Positions 1 to 6,837 are shown, counted from the first letter of the stretch. The stretch: DNA of 7,026 nucleotides from an uncultured Eubacteriales bacterium (GCA_949742895.1 CATJRT010000289.1:1-7026), one strand, 5' to 3'. Notes: generated by a model not told the origin, from the sequence alone. Made by a program: numbers and translations.

Positions 1-605
1 CCGTTCACACGGTTGTAGGAGGACATAATGGACTTGGCATGGCCCTCCTTCACGGCGATCTCAAAGCCGGTGAGGTATATTTCCCGTAGGGTGCGTTCGT
101 CCATGATGGAATCAGAAGCCATGCGCCGCAGCTCCTGGGAGTTGGCGGCGAAGTGCTTGGGGCAGGCGGACACGCCATTTTTTTGGATGCCTCGCACATA
201 GCTGGCTGCCATTTTGCCCGCCAGGTAGGGGTCCTCGGAGAAATACTCGAAGTTCCGTCCGCAGAACGGGCTGCGCTTGATGTTCAGTCCGGGGCCAAGC
301 AGGACGTGGACGCCCTGGCTGGCAGCTTCCGCTCCCAGGTGTTCGCCGATCTCCTCGCCCAAGGTGGAATCCCAACTGTTGGCGATGGTGGCGGCGGTGG
401 GGTAGCAAGTCGCCGGGACGGAGCCGTTCAGCCCCAGCTGGTCCCCCGCCCCCTCTTGCTTGCGGATGCCGTGGGGGCCGTCGGAGAGGGTCATATTAGG
501 CACGCCTAAGCGCTCCACGCTCCTCGTCTGCCAGAAGTCCTTGCCCGACATCAGATAGCATTTTTCTTCCAAGGTCATTTGGGAGATCAAGTCTTGGTGT
601 TTCAC
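1..605 (-). CDS. GH3 beta-glucosidase, canonical domain order, N-terminal 201 residues (runs off left edge)
   Basis: This is the N-terminal part of a glycoside hydrolase family 3 (beta/alpha)8 domain; the rest lies beyond base 1. The visible motifs are TLEEK (residues 11-15), SDGPHGIR (41-48), GPGLNIKR (104-111), [11 protein letters not shown] (116-126), the substrate-binding KHF (150-152), and a final SYNRVN before the cut. The nucleophile Asp (in an SDW-like motif), the C-terminal alpha/beta domain and any Fn3-like domain would lie outside the window. I chose GTG at 605 because it gives the usual family start ([15 protein letters not shown]). The frame stays open further upstream but has no ATG there, and a purine-rich GAAAGAAGA precedes the GTG. 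There is no signal peptide, so the enzyme is probably cytoplasmic and cleaves beta-glucosides or short beta-glucan oligomers to glucose. It lies behind a strong terminator, so it is probably a separate transcription unit, although I found no convincing sigma-A promoter in 606-673. Exact sugar specificity cannot be read from this fragment. Confidence 0.93.
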   Translation of the reverse strand, partial: MKHQDLISQMTLEEKCYLMSGKDFWQTRSVERLGVPNMTLSDGPHGIRKQEGAGDQLGLNGSVPATCYPTAATIANSWDSTLGEEIGEHLGAEAASQGVHVLLGPGLNIKRSPFCGRNFEYFSEDPYLAGKMAASYVRGIQKNGVSACPKHFAANSQELRRMASDSIMDERTLREIYLTGFEIAVKEGHAKSIMSSYNRVN

Positions 606-673
606 ATATTCATCTTCTTTCTGTTCTAATTCGCTGGGGAAACATCGGTTTTGGAAAACTGGTGTAAAGCAAA

Positions 674-701
674 TCCGGCCCGCCCTGTTGGGCGGGCCGG
701 A
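674..701 (-). terminator. Intrinsic terminator after the membrane-anchored GH3 gene
   Basis: A perfect 12-bp stem has left arm 674-685 and right arm 690-701, almost all G-C, closed by a 4-nt loop (TGTT on the plus strand). On the minus strand it begins 31 nt past the stop codon at 732 and is followed by TTTGCTTTAC, a moderate U-rich tract. A further pair of arms (GTGTAA at 662-667 and TTACAC at 708-713) could extend the structure outward. On the plus strand no T-run follows, so it should act in the minus direction. Confidence 0.85.
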
Positions 702-731
702 CCCATCTTACACTCGTCGGACCATTTTTAT

Positions 732-3700
732 TTATGCTTTCTTTTCTTTCTTCCAACGGCGCACAATGGCCACAGTACCCCACACGATAAGGCCAGCCGC
801 AATGATGCCTTCCCCAATGAGGATGAACCAGTAGTTGGCAAAGGGAAGCTCCCCGACGGCAACGCCATGCACGATGCCGTTCATAGCGTTGGAATTCACC
901 GTGGTGTAAAGGATGTGCTTGATCGCCTGACGCGCGAAATACTGTGAGGCCGGGTTCATCACATCCAGCGGCGCGTCCACCTCAAAGCCGGTCAGCTTGA
1001 GGTCCCCGCCCGCTCGGACACACTGCTCAGTGTCCATGGTGCCGCCCCCGTCATAGTCGGTGATGACAGTGCCGCTGAACCCCCACTCATTGCGCAGGAC
1101 GCCAGTGATGAGGTTGTAATTACCGCCCGCCCAAGTGCATCCGATGCGGTTAAACGCGGTCATGACCGCCATAACGGCAGGGATCTCGGCTTCCGTCTCA
1201 GTGAATGTACCCGTTGCTTCATCGTAGTTCTGGACCATGATCGTGGTGGTCCCACGTTCCTCGATGCAGGTCTGGAAGGGTTTGAGGTAAATCTCGCGGA
1301 TGGCCTGTTCGTTGGCAAAGGTGGCCACATGGCTGCGGTGATCCTCCTGGTCATTGAGGGCGAAGTGCTTGATGTAGGCGTAAACGCCCTTCTCAGCGCA
1401 GGCCACCGACGCCTCCCGGGCAAGCTCACCGGACATAAAGCCGTCCTCGGAATAATACTCGAAATTGCGTCCCGCAAAGGGAGTGCGGTGGATATTCATA
1501 GCAGGGGCATACCAGCCGGTGATCAGCCCGATGTAGGTATGATTGCCCCAGTTGCCGTCCGCCGCCAGCGCGTCTTCCCCCACATAATAGCCGTGAAGGT
1601 AGGAGTTCTCCCGATCCCAGCTGGCAGCCAGGTTGGTAGCGCAGGGATAGGTGATGGAGTAGGGCTCGTGGGTAATGCCGCCTTCATTTAGGCCGGAGGG
1701 ACCGTCATAATCGATGGCCCGGGGCTTTCCAACATTGGCCGAGCCCAGCGTCTGATACCCGCCGTTGCGGATGATCGTTTCCAGCTCGCTGGTGTCCATC
1801 TGGTCGATGAGCGCGTCCCAGCCGCCCTCGGCCTCTACCTCGTCAAAATCCCTGCCGCGGAAGTCAATGAGCTCCAGATCGCCCTTCTTGCCATATACGC
1901 CTGCCATAGCCGCCGCTTCTTCCTCGGTCATGGGGTTGAGGGAAGCGCCCACGCCCTTGGCCTGAATGGCATCGCGGATGGCGTCGGAGACTTCGATCTC
2001 CCAGGTATAGCCGTTCTTCTCGCTGAACGGGCTTTGCCGTTTGCTGTCCTGATCGCCGTGGGTAACCGGGAAGGTGCCTTCCCAGTCCTGGCGTGTCAGG
2101 AACTGGTCCCTGGGGGTCAGCTCGTCATAATGCGCATGGTCGAACTGGTTGGTCACGTCCACACCGGTGAGAGATGTGGCATAGGTCACATTGTCCACGC
2201 CGCCGTTCTGGGAATAGGTATAGGTCCACTTGCCAACAAATCCGGCATCCGCCCCACCGAACAGGCCGTCGCCGGTCTGTCCTTCATAGGCCAGGAAGTT
2301 GTTGACAGCGGCATGAGCGTTGGCGGCGGCGGTGAGGAGGTAGTCCCCCGCCTCCAAGATATAGGTTTTGGCCTGTACATCGTCATAGGAGACGAAGTCC
2401 TTCCGATTTACTGTGACAGTGACAGTTTCAGACTGCCCTGGCTGGATCTCGCCGGTCTTTTCAAAGCCCACCAGGGAGGCGGCAGCTTTTTCCACATAAT
2501 TGGCCCTGTCATAGTCGGTGTACGGGGTGTTGAGGTAGACCTGCACCACTTCACGGCCCGCGACGGCGCCGGTGTTTTTCACGGTAACCTTGATCTCTAC
2601 GTTGCCGCCGGCATCCATCTGGCCCATCTGGAAGCCGGACCACTCGAAGGTGGTGTATGACAGGCCGAAGCCTAAGGGGTACTGCACCACTTGGCTGTAA
2701 TCGTAATCCCCTGCGTTGCCTTGGCCCACGGTCTTGTCATAGTAACGGGTCTCGTAATACTTGTACCCCACGTAGATGCCCTCATCATAGAACACGGCGG
2801 CTTCCACGTCGTTCCCGCCGTTCACCAGCATCATATCGCCCATGTTCTGCATGGCGGGGGAGGAAAACGCGTCATAGGCGAAGGTGTCCACCAGGTGGCC
2901 GGAGGGGTTGACCTTGCCGCTGAGTACGTCGGCGATGGAGCGGCAGGTGTCACCCCCGGCACCAGGCGCCCAGAGCACCGCTGTGATGCTGGGGTAATTC
3001 GCCACCCAGCCCAGCTCAAAGGCATTATTGGTGTTGACCACCAGGATCACGTTGTCAAAGTTGTCGTTGAGGTACTGGATGACCTCCAGTTCCACGGAGT
3101 TGGGCTCCAGGTAATGCTTATCCTTGTCCCCGGCCACATCAGTCCATTCCCCCATGTGCCGGCCCAGGTCACGGCCCTCGCCGCCGGTGCGGGCCAGGAA
3201 AAAGATAGGGATGGTGCCGGCAGCCTCACTTTTGGCGCTGTCGGGGATGGCGGAGACAGGGGCCTCCCGGATGGTCCAGTCCTCGGCGCCGCCGTACATG
3301 ATGGAGCCGCCGCCGCGGGTATAGGTCCCATGATTGTCACTGTAGAATTTCCACAATGCCTCATTCACTGAGAAGCCCTGCTCGGTGAGTGCAGTGCGCA
3401 TATCACTGGAGATGGTGCTCACACCGGAGCCGGTTCCTCCGGCCAGGAGATCCACAGAGGAGGAGGAAAACAGGCTCAGCTTGGAGTTTTCCTCCACGGG
3501 AAGGCCCTTACCCCCCTCCGTGTTGTTGTAGAGGAGCACGAAGCCCTCGGCCCCCGCCTTGCGGGTATACGCCTGCTCAGCCGCCTGAAGCGCTTGGGAA
3601 TCGGTGATGTCCCTGGTATAATAGGCCGCGTTGACGCCGAGATCTGTGCTGTCTTTGCTGAAGTCCGTCTCGCCAAAGATATCGCGGAGCACCAGGTCAA

Positions 3701-3824
3701 ACGAAGATGTGGTCACAACGGAAAGCACGATGGAAAACGCCAGGAGAATTGCCAAAAGAGGCGCGACGATAGCGGTAAACGCTTTTGCGCTCAGTTTTTT
3801 CTTCGTTCCCTTTTCTTTTGCCAC
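732..3824 (-). CDS. Domain-permuted GH3 beta-glucosidase-like enzyme, anchored by an N- and a C-terminal membrane helix
   Basis: The 1030-residue protein carries the GH3 domains in reversed order. A membrane helix at 13-38 follows a Lys-rich N-terminus. The GH3 C-terminal alpha/beta domain spans about 85-355, with RTGGEGRD at 212-219 (E216 is a candidate acid/base) and VNPSGHLVDTF at 305-315. A Fn3-like domain covers about 405-500. The catalytic GH3 N-terminal barrel runs from about 690 to 945, with DGPSG (707-711), GRNFEYYSED (785-794), KHF (819-821) and ITDYD (921-925), where D923 is the expected nucleophile. A second helix at about 998-1021 ends in RRWKKEKK. The charge pattern predicts both ends inside and all catalytic domains outside the membrane. 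Inverted GH3 enzymes are, as I recall, known from rumen clostridia. The start is GTG 3824 behind a strong Shine-Dalgarno. It lies 36 nt after the glycosyltransferase gene, so it is likely co-transcribed. The probable role is trimming glucose from beta-glucan or oligosaccharide ends at the cell surface; the substrate is inferred. Confidence 0.92.
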   Translation of the reverse strand: MAKEKGTKKKLSAKAFTAIVAPLLAILLAFSIVLSVVTTSSFDLVLRDIFGETDFSKDSTDLGVNAAYYTRDITDSQALQAAEQAYTRKAGAEGFVLLYNNTEGGKGLPVEENSKLSLFSSSSVDLLAGGTGSGVSTISSDMRTALTEQGFSVNEALWKFYSDNHGTYTRGGGSIMYGGAEDWTIREAPVSAIPDSAKSEAAGTIPIFFLARTGGEGRDLGRHMGEWTDVAGDKDKHYLEPNSVELEVIQYLNDNFDNVILVVNTNNAFELGWVANYPSITAVLWAPGAGGDTCRSIADVLSGKVNPSGHLVDTFAYDAFSSPAMQNMGDMMLVNGGNDVEAAVFYDEGIYVGYKYYETRYYDKTVGQGNAGDYDYSQVVQYPLGFGLSYTTFEWSGFQMGQMDAGGNVEIKVTVKNTGAVAGREVVQVYLNTPYTDYDRANYVEKAAASLVGFEKTGEIQPGQSETVTVTVNRKDFVSYDDVQAKTYILEAGDYLLTAAANAHAAVNNFLAYEGQTGDGLFGGADAGFVGKWTYTYSQNGGVDNVTYATSLTGVDVTNQFDHAHYDELTPRDQFLTRQDWEGTFPVTHGDQDSKRQSPFSEKNGYTWEIEVSDAIRDAIQAKGVGASLNPMTEEEAAAMAGVYGKKGDLELIDFRGRDFDEVEAEGGWDALIDQMDTSELETIIRNGGYQTLGSANVGKPRAIDYDGPSGLNEGGITHEPYSITYPCATNLAASWDRENSYLHGYYVGEDALAADGNWGNHTYIGLITGWYAPAMNIHRTPFAGRNFEYYSEDGFMSGELAREASVACAEKGVYAYIKHFALNDQEDHRSHVATFANEQAIREIYLKPFQTCIEERGTTTIMVQNYDEATGTFTETEAEIPAVMAVMTAFNRIGCTWAGGNYNLITGVLRNEWGFSGTVITDYDGGGTMDTEQCVRAGGDLKLTGFEVDAPLDVMNPASQYFARQAIKHILYTTVNSNAMNGIVHGVAVGELPFANYWFILIGEGIIAAGLIVWGTVAIVRRWKKEKKA

Positions 3825-3830
3825 AAGGAA

Positions 3831-3838
3831 TCCCTCCC
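3831..3838 (-). promoter_or_regulatory. Strong ribosome binding site for the permuted GH3 gene
   Basis: The minus strand reads GGGAGGGA, then 6 nt (TTCCTT), then GTG. The good match and spacing decide in favour of the GTG at 3824 as the start codon. Confidence 0.75.
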
Positions 3839-3860
3839 AATCATAATCGAAATGCAGAGT

Positions 3861-5180
3861 TTACAAATTGTCTGTCGGCACTGGAATCTTCTTATTGTCT
3901 GTAATGTCCGTGACACCTACATGGGGAATCGTCTTCCACTCCAAATTTCTCAGGAACAGTGTGGCAACGTCCAGAAAGACGTTTACCAGCAGGAAGAAGG
4001 GCCACAAGAGAATCGCCGCCATTAGGTTTGCAGGACCAACATTGCGGATACGTTTCCGCTCCAGAATGACCAGCAGCACCGCGCTAAGGACGGTCAGGAG
4101 ATAGGACAGCATAAACAGCACAAGGGAGATCAGGCCATAGATGGACCAGACCCGGTCGGCGTCATATCCAAACACAGGGCACAGTGCGATACATGCAAGC
4201 TGTACCAGCAGCAGGCCGACACTGATGACGCCCAGCGGCAGGATGGTGGCGGATATGTCGAACACGGAGAACCTGCTCTTTCGGTCCAGCCTTTTGCTTG
4301 GGAAAAACAGGCTTTTCATTAGCTGCCGGAAACGGGTAAAAAATACGATCATATGCCCACAGGCCCAGCGCTGCCGCTGGCGGAGCATCACCTTCACGGT
4401 GAGAGGCTGCTCATCAAAGAATTCGGCGTCATCGCAGTAAAGCACCTTATTCCCCCGGGCGATCTGGTCGGCGGTAAATTCCCAGTCCTCGGTGAGCGTC
4501 ACATACTCCCAGCCGCTTTGCACCAGCCGGGGGTGGAACAGATAGCCGGTGCCGGATACCCGCGTGCTGCATCCGCAGACCGTGCGCCCCCGTGCCTCAA
4601 AGCGGCAGGCGGAGATGAAGTAAATGCCGTAGAGGCAGGACATATAGTTGCTGCCAAAGTTGTGGGAATTGCGGTAGGAGGTAATGACATGCTCCCCGCC
4701 TGTGGCCACAAAAGCATCGTTCATGTTAGAGATGTAGCTGGGGGAAAGCACGTTGTCGGCATTGATAATAAAAAAGCCGTCGAACCCTTCTCCGCTCCAT
4801 TCCGCATTGATCCGGTCAACGAGATACCGGTACGCATAGCCTGCCGTGCGCTCCGCCGGGTTGTTGTATTCGTAGACTACGGCCCCGCGGCCCCGGGCAA
4901 TCTCAGCGGTGCGGTCTGTACAGTTGTGAGCGGCCACGAACACCCGCAGCTTTTCCTGTGGATAATCATTTTTCCGGATGCTGTCCAACAGGGTGCCGAT
5001 CACTGCCTCCTCATTTCTGGCAGCTATGATGATCCCATATTTGAGTTGACGGCCCGCTCGGGGATAGGTTTTCTTTTTGAACACGCCAACCAAGGCAAAC
5101 ACACCATAATGGAACAGCAGGAGAAAAAAGCAGCACCAGATGGCGATAAAAATAATTGCAAGAATTGTTAAGTATCCCAT
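3861..5180 (-). CDS. Membrane GT2 glycosyltransferase, processive polysaccharide-synthase type
   Basis: The 439-residue protein has an N-terminal membrane segment (about 4-34), a cytoplasmic GT-A domain (about 47-275) and three C-terminal membrane segments (about 309-337, 343-374, 388-412). GT2 motifs seen in order are ARNEE (54-58), HNCTDRT (85-91), NADN (140-143, D142 as the metal/UDP Asp), GTGYLF (210-215), TED (230-232, D232 the expected catalytic base) and QRQRW (268-272). The last is the QxxRW signature of processive synthases such as cellulose, hyaluronan and curdlan synthases, which polymerise a nucleotide sugar and export the chain. There is no PilZ domain, so direct cyclic-di-GMP control is not indicated. 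ATG 5180 must be the start: an in-frame TGA lies four codons upstream, with no other start between. Its Shine-Dalgarno is weak (GGAA), suggesting coupling to upstream translation. The neighbours (licheninase and GH3) suggest a beta-glucan product, but the sequence alone does not fix donor or linkage. Confidence 0.88.
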   Translation of the reverse strand: MGYLTILAIIFIAIWCCFFLLLFHYGVFALVGVFKKKTYPRAGRQLKYGIIIAARNEEAVIGTLLDSIRKNDYPQEKLRVFVAAHNCTDRTAEIARGRGAVVYEYNNPAERTAGYAYRYLVDRINAEWSGEGFDGFFIINADNVLSPSYISNMNDAFVATGGEHVITSYRNSHNFGSNYMSCLYGIYFISACRFEARGRTVCGCSTRVSGTGYLFHPRLVQSGWEYVTLTEDWEFTADQIARGNKVLYCDDAEFFDEQPLTVKVMLRQRQRWACGHMIVFFTRFRQLMKSLFFPSKRLDRKSRFSVFDISATILPLGVISVGLLLVQLACIALCPVFGYDADRVWSIYGLISLVLFMLSYLLTVLSAVLLVILERKRIRNVGPANLMAAILLWPFFLLVNVFLDVATLFLRNLEWKTIPHVGVTDITDNKKIPVPTDNL

Positions 5181-5210
5181 GTCATTCCACGCTCATCCAT
5201 TCCTTTTTCG

Positions 5211-5237
5211 GTTCGCCACCCGGCGGGGGGCGCGAAC
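5211..5237 (-). other. GC-rich inverted repeat between the licheninase and glycosyltransferase genes
   Basis: Arms GTTCGC (5211-5216) and GCGAAC (5232-5237) form a perfect 6-bp stem around a C/G-rich 15-nt middle that can pair partially. It lies 25 nt after the licheninase stop. On the minus strand it is followed by CGAAAAAGG, not a U-tract, so it is a poor terminator. It could be an mRNA processing or stability element that adjusts lipoprotein versus synthase expression; that role is a guess. Confidence 0.45.
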
Positions 5238-5261
5238 TGAACATGATATGCAATCAGCCGG

Positions 5262-6821
5262 TCAGCCGCCCAGGGACACGCCGGTTGCGGTGGTCTTGAT
5301 CCACTGGTAGTCGGCGGTGGCATCGGAGAGTGTATAGGCCCCCATCCAGCCCTCGGCGTCGGAGGTGCCGCACCAGTAGTTCATCAGGATGCGGCCAGGG
5401 GCGGCGGGCAGCGGGGTATCGGCGCCGGCATTCACCGTATAGACGGCCTCGCCATCCACATACCAGGTAATCGAGTCCTCGGACCAGCTGAAGCCATACT
5501 CGTGGAACTCCTCGGAGGCGTCAAAGCCCAGATCATACCAATACTCATGGCCGCCCTGGCCGTTTACAAAGTAGTTGAACTGCACGCCGGTGGTGTCCTT
5601 GCCCAAAAACTCAATGTCGATTTCATCCCAGGGATTGGGATTTCCGTCCAGGCCGATATCGTAATTGCCGGTGCAGGTAAAGAAGGTGCTGGCAGTACCG
5701 TCCACCTTGGCGGGCTTCATGCTGACAGAATAGTCGCCATAGCCATAGTGGTGGGCGCTGCGGGCCTCGCCGCCATAGTAGCCCTGCTCCACCTCGCCGT
5801 TGGCGTCGGCAATGCCCAAATGGAGCTGGTTATCGGAATAAGTGACCAGGTCGCCCTTCCAAAACACGTTGAATACGCTGCCGTTGGACCAGCCGTCAGA
5901 GGCGAACACGCTGCCGTCCGCAGGCGCGCCGCTGGCGAAGTTCACGTCCAGACCGTCCATGGTGCCGCCCTCATTGCCGCCCTCATTGCCATCCTCAGTG
6001 GGAACCAGTTCGCGGCCCTGGGCGGAGGTCTTGACCCACTGATAATCGGCGGTGGTATCGGAAAGGGTGTAGGCCCCCATCCAGCCCTCGGCGTCGGGGG
6101 TGCCGCACCAGTAGTTCATCAGGATGCGGCCGGGGGCGGCGGGCAGCGGGGTATCGGCGCTGGCGTTCACTGTGTAGACAGCTTCACCGTCTACATACCA
6201 GGTAATTGCATCCTTGCTCCAACGGAATCCGTACTCATGAAACTCCTCGGAGGCGTCAAAGCCCAAGTCGTACCAGTACTCGTGACCGCCTTGGCCGTCC
6301 ACAAAGTAGTTGAACTGCACGCCAGTGGTGTCCTTGCCCAAAAACTCGATGTCGATCTCATCCCAGGGGTTTGGGTTTCCCTCCGCGTTGATGTCATAGG
6401 GGCCCGTGCAGGTGAAAAAGGTGCTGGCAGTGCCGTCCACTTTGGCAGGCTTCATGCTGACGGTGTAATCTCCATAGCCGTAGTACAGGCCGGTGCGGGC
6501 CTCGCCGCCGTAGTAGCCCTGTTCCACCTCGCCGTTGGCGTCGGCGATGCCCAGATGGAGTTGTCCGTCGGAATAGGTGACCTCATCGCCCTTCCACCAC
6601 ACATTGAACACGCTGCCGTTAGACCAGCCGTCAGAAGCAAAGAACGCCTCCACCGGGCCGTTGGAGAAATCGGCCAACATGGCGGCATCAAAGGGCGCCG
6701 CTTGGGCATTGGGGTCGGTCGTGGGCGCGCTGCTGGGTTGACTGCTGGCAGGAGTGCAGGCGGCCAGCGCCACCGTCATAGCCAAGGCCAGAAGCATTGC
6801 AAGGGTTGATTTCTTTTTCAT
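5262..6821 (-). CDS. Lipoprotein with two tandem GH16 licheninase (beta-1,3-1,4-glucanase) domains
   Basis: The 519-residue protein starts with a lipoprotein signal peptide: KKK, a hydrophobic stretch (7-21) and lipobox LAAC with Cys22, which would tether it outside the cytoplasmic membrane through a Ser/Pro/Thr-rich stalk (23-45). Two GH16 jelly-roll domains follow (about 50-267 and 295-512), separated by a Glu/Gly-rich linker containing NEGG twice. Each has the GH16 motif WDEIDIEFLGKDTTGVQFNY, with nucleophile and acid/base Glu155/Glu159 and Glu400/Glu404, plus WYVDG and an ILMNYWCGT strand. The motif and its surroundings closely match Bacillus licheninases, which cut beta-1,4 bonds next to beta-1,3 bonds in mixed-linkage glucan; a laminarinase-like activity is less likely. 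ATG 6821 is preceded by AAGGAGA. Bacillus licheninases have a single domain, so the doubling is notable. It is the first gene of the probable operon with the glycosyltransferase and the anchored GH3. Confidence 0.95.
   Translation of the reverse strand: MKKKSTLAMLLALAMTVALAACTPASSQPSSAPTTDPNAQAAPFDAAMLADFSNGPVEAFFASDGWSNGSVFNVWWKGDEVTYSDGQLHLGIADANGEVEQGYYGGEARTGLYYGYGDYTVSMKPAKVDGTASTFFTCTGPYDINAEGNPNPWDEIDIEFLGKDTTGVQFNYFVDGQGGHEYWYDLGFDASEEFHEYGFRWSKDAITWYVDGEAVYTVNASADTPLPAAPGRILMNYWCGTPDAEGWMGAYTLSDTTADYQWVKTSAQGRELVPTEDGNEGGNEGGTMDGLDVNFASGAPADGSVFASDGWSNGSVFNVFWKGDLVTYSDNQLHLGIADANGEVEQGYYGGEARSAHHYGYGDYSVSMKPAKVDGTASTFFTCTGNYDIGLDGNPNPWDEIDIEFLGKDTTGVQFNYFVNGQGGHEYWYDLGFDASEEFHEYGFSWSEDSITWYVDGEAVYTVNAGADTPLPAAPGRILMNYWCGTSDAEGWMGAYTLSDATADYQWIKTTATGVSLGG
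5286..5903 (-). repeat. Direct repeat copy 2: second GH16 domain
   Basis: This covers residues 307-512 of the lipoprotein. It aligns without gaps to residues 62-267 at an offset of 245 residues (735 nt). Over about 208 residues I count roughly 22 differences by eye (about 89% identity). The catalytic Glu pair and the surrounding core are unchanged. Confidence 0.92.
5964..5987 (-). repeat. Two 12-bp tandem units in the interdomain linker
   Basis: On the plus strand GCCGCCCTCATT occurs twice in a row, encoding the NEGG-NEGG part of the flexible linker between the two GH16 domains. Short in-frame repeats like this can expand or contract by slippage, changing linker length without a frameshift. 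Confidence 0.8.
6021..6638 (-). repeat. Direct repeat copy 1: first GH16 domain
   Basis: This covers residues 62-267 of the lipoprotein and is the partner of 5286-5903. The differences between copies cluster in surface-loop positions (TGLY versus SAHH at 110-113; PYDINAE versus NYDIGLD at 141-147). Many third-codon-position changes are also visible, for example between 6230-6370 and 5495-5635. Confidence 0.92.
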
Positions 6822-6830
6822 TGCTCATGA

Positions 6831-6837
6831 TCTCCTT
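6831..6837 (-). promoter_or_regulatory. Ribosome binding site of the licheninase lipoprotein gene
   Basis: The minus strand has AAGGAGA followed by 9 nt and then ATG at 6821. This supports the start that leads directly into the lipoprotein signal peptide. An ATG at 6828 lies closer to the site but is out of frame. Confidence 0.75.

Noticed and set aside
112..408. Minus-strand 98-codon frame inside the left GH3
   Set aside because: It is an out-of-frame, Arg/Pro/Gly-rich shadow; the GH3 motifs are all in the frame starting at 605.
639..673. TTTACA on the minus strand as a -35 box for the left GH3
   Set aside because: The hexamer is good, but 16-18 nt downstream there is no -10-like sequence (ATGTTT is a poor match).
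674..701. The hairpin as a terminator for plus-strand transcription
   Set aside because: No T-run follows on the plus strand and no plausible plus-strand gene ends there.
2034..2660. Plus-strand frame of 208 codons opposite the anchored GH3
   Set aside because: No domain, and it lies fully antisense to a well-supported gene. The same applies to other plus-strand frames at 2691-3371 and 4353-5171.
5502..6809. Long plus-strand frame (435 codons) opposite the licheninase gene
   Set aside because: It mirrors the two GH16 repeats, is low-complexity (Ala/Gly/Val/Ile-rich) and has no recognisable domain. It is explained by GC-rich third codon positions in the real gene on the other strand.
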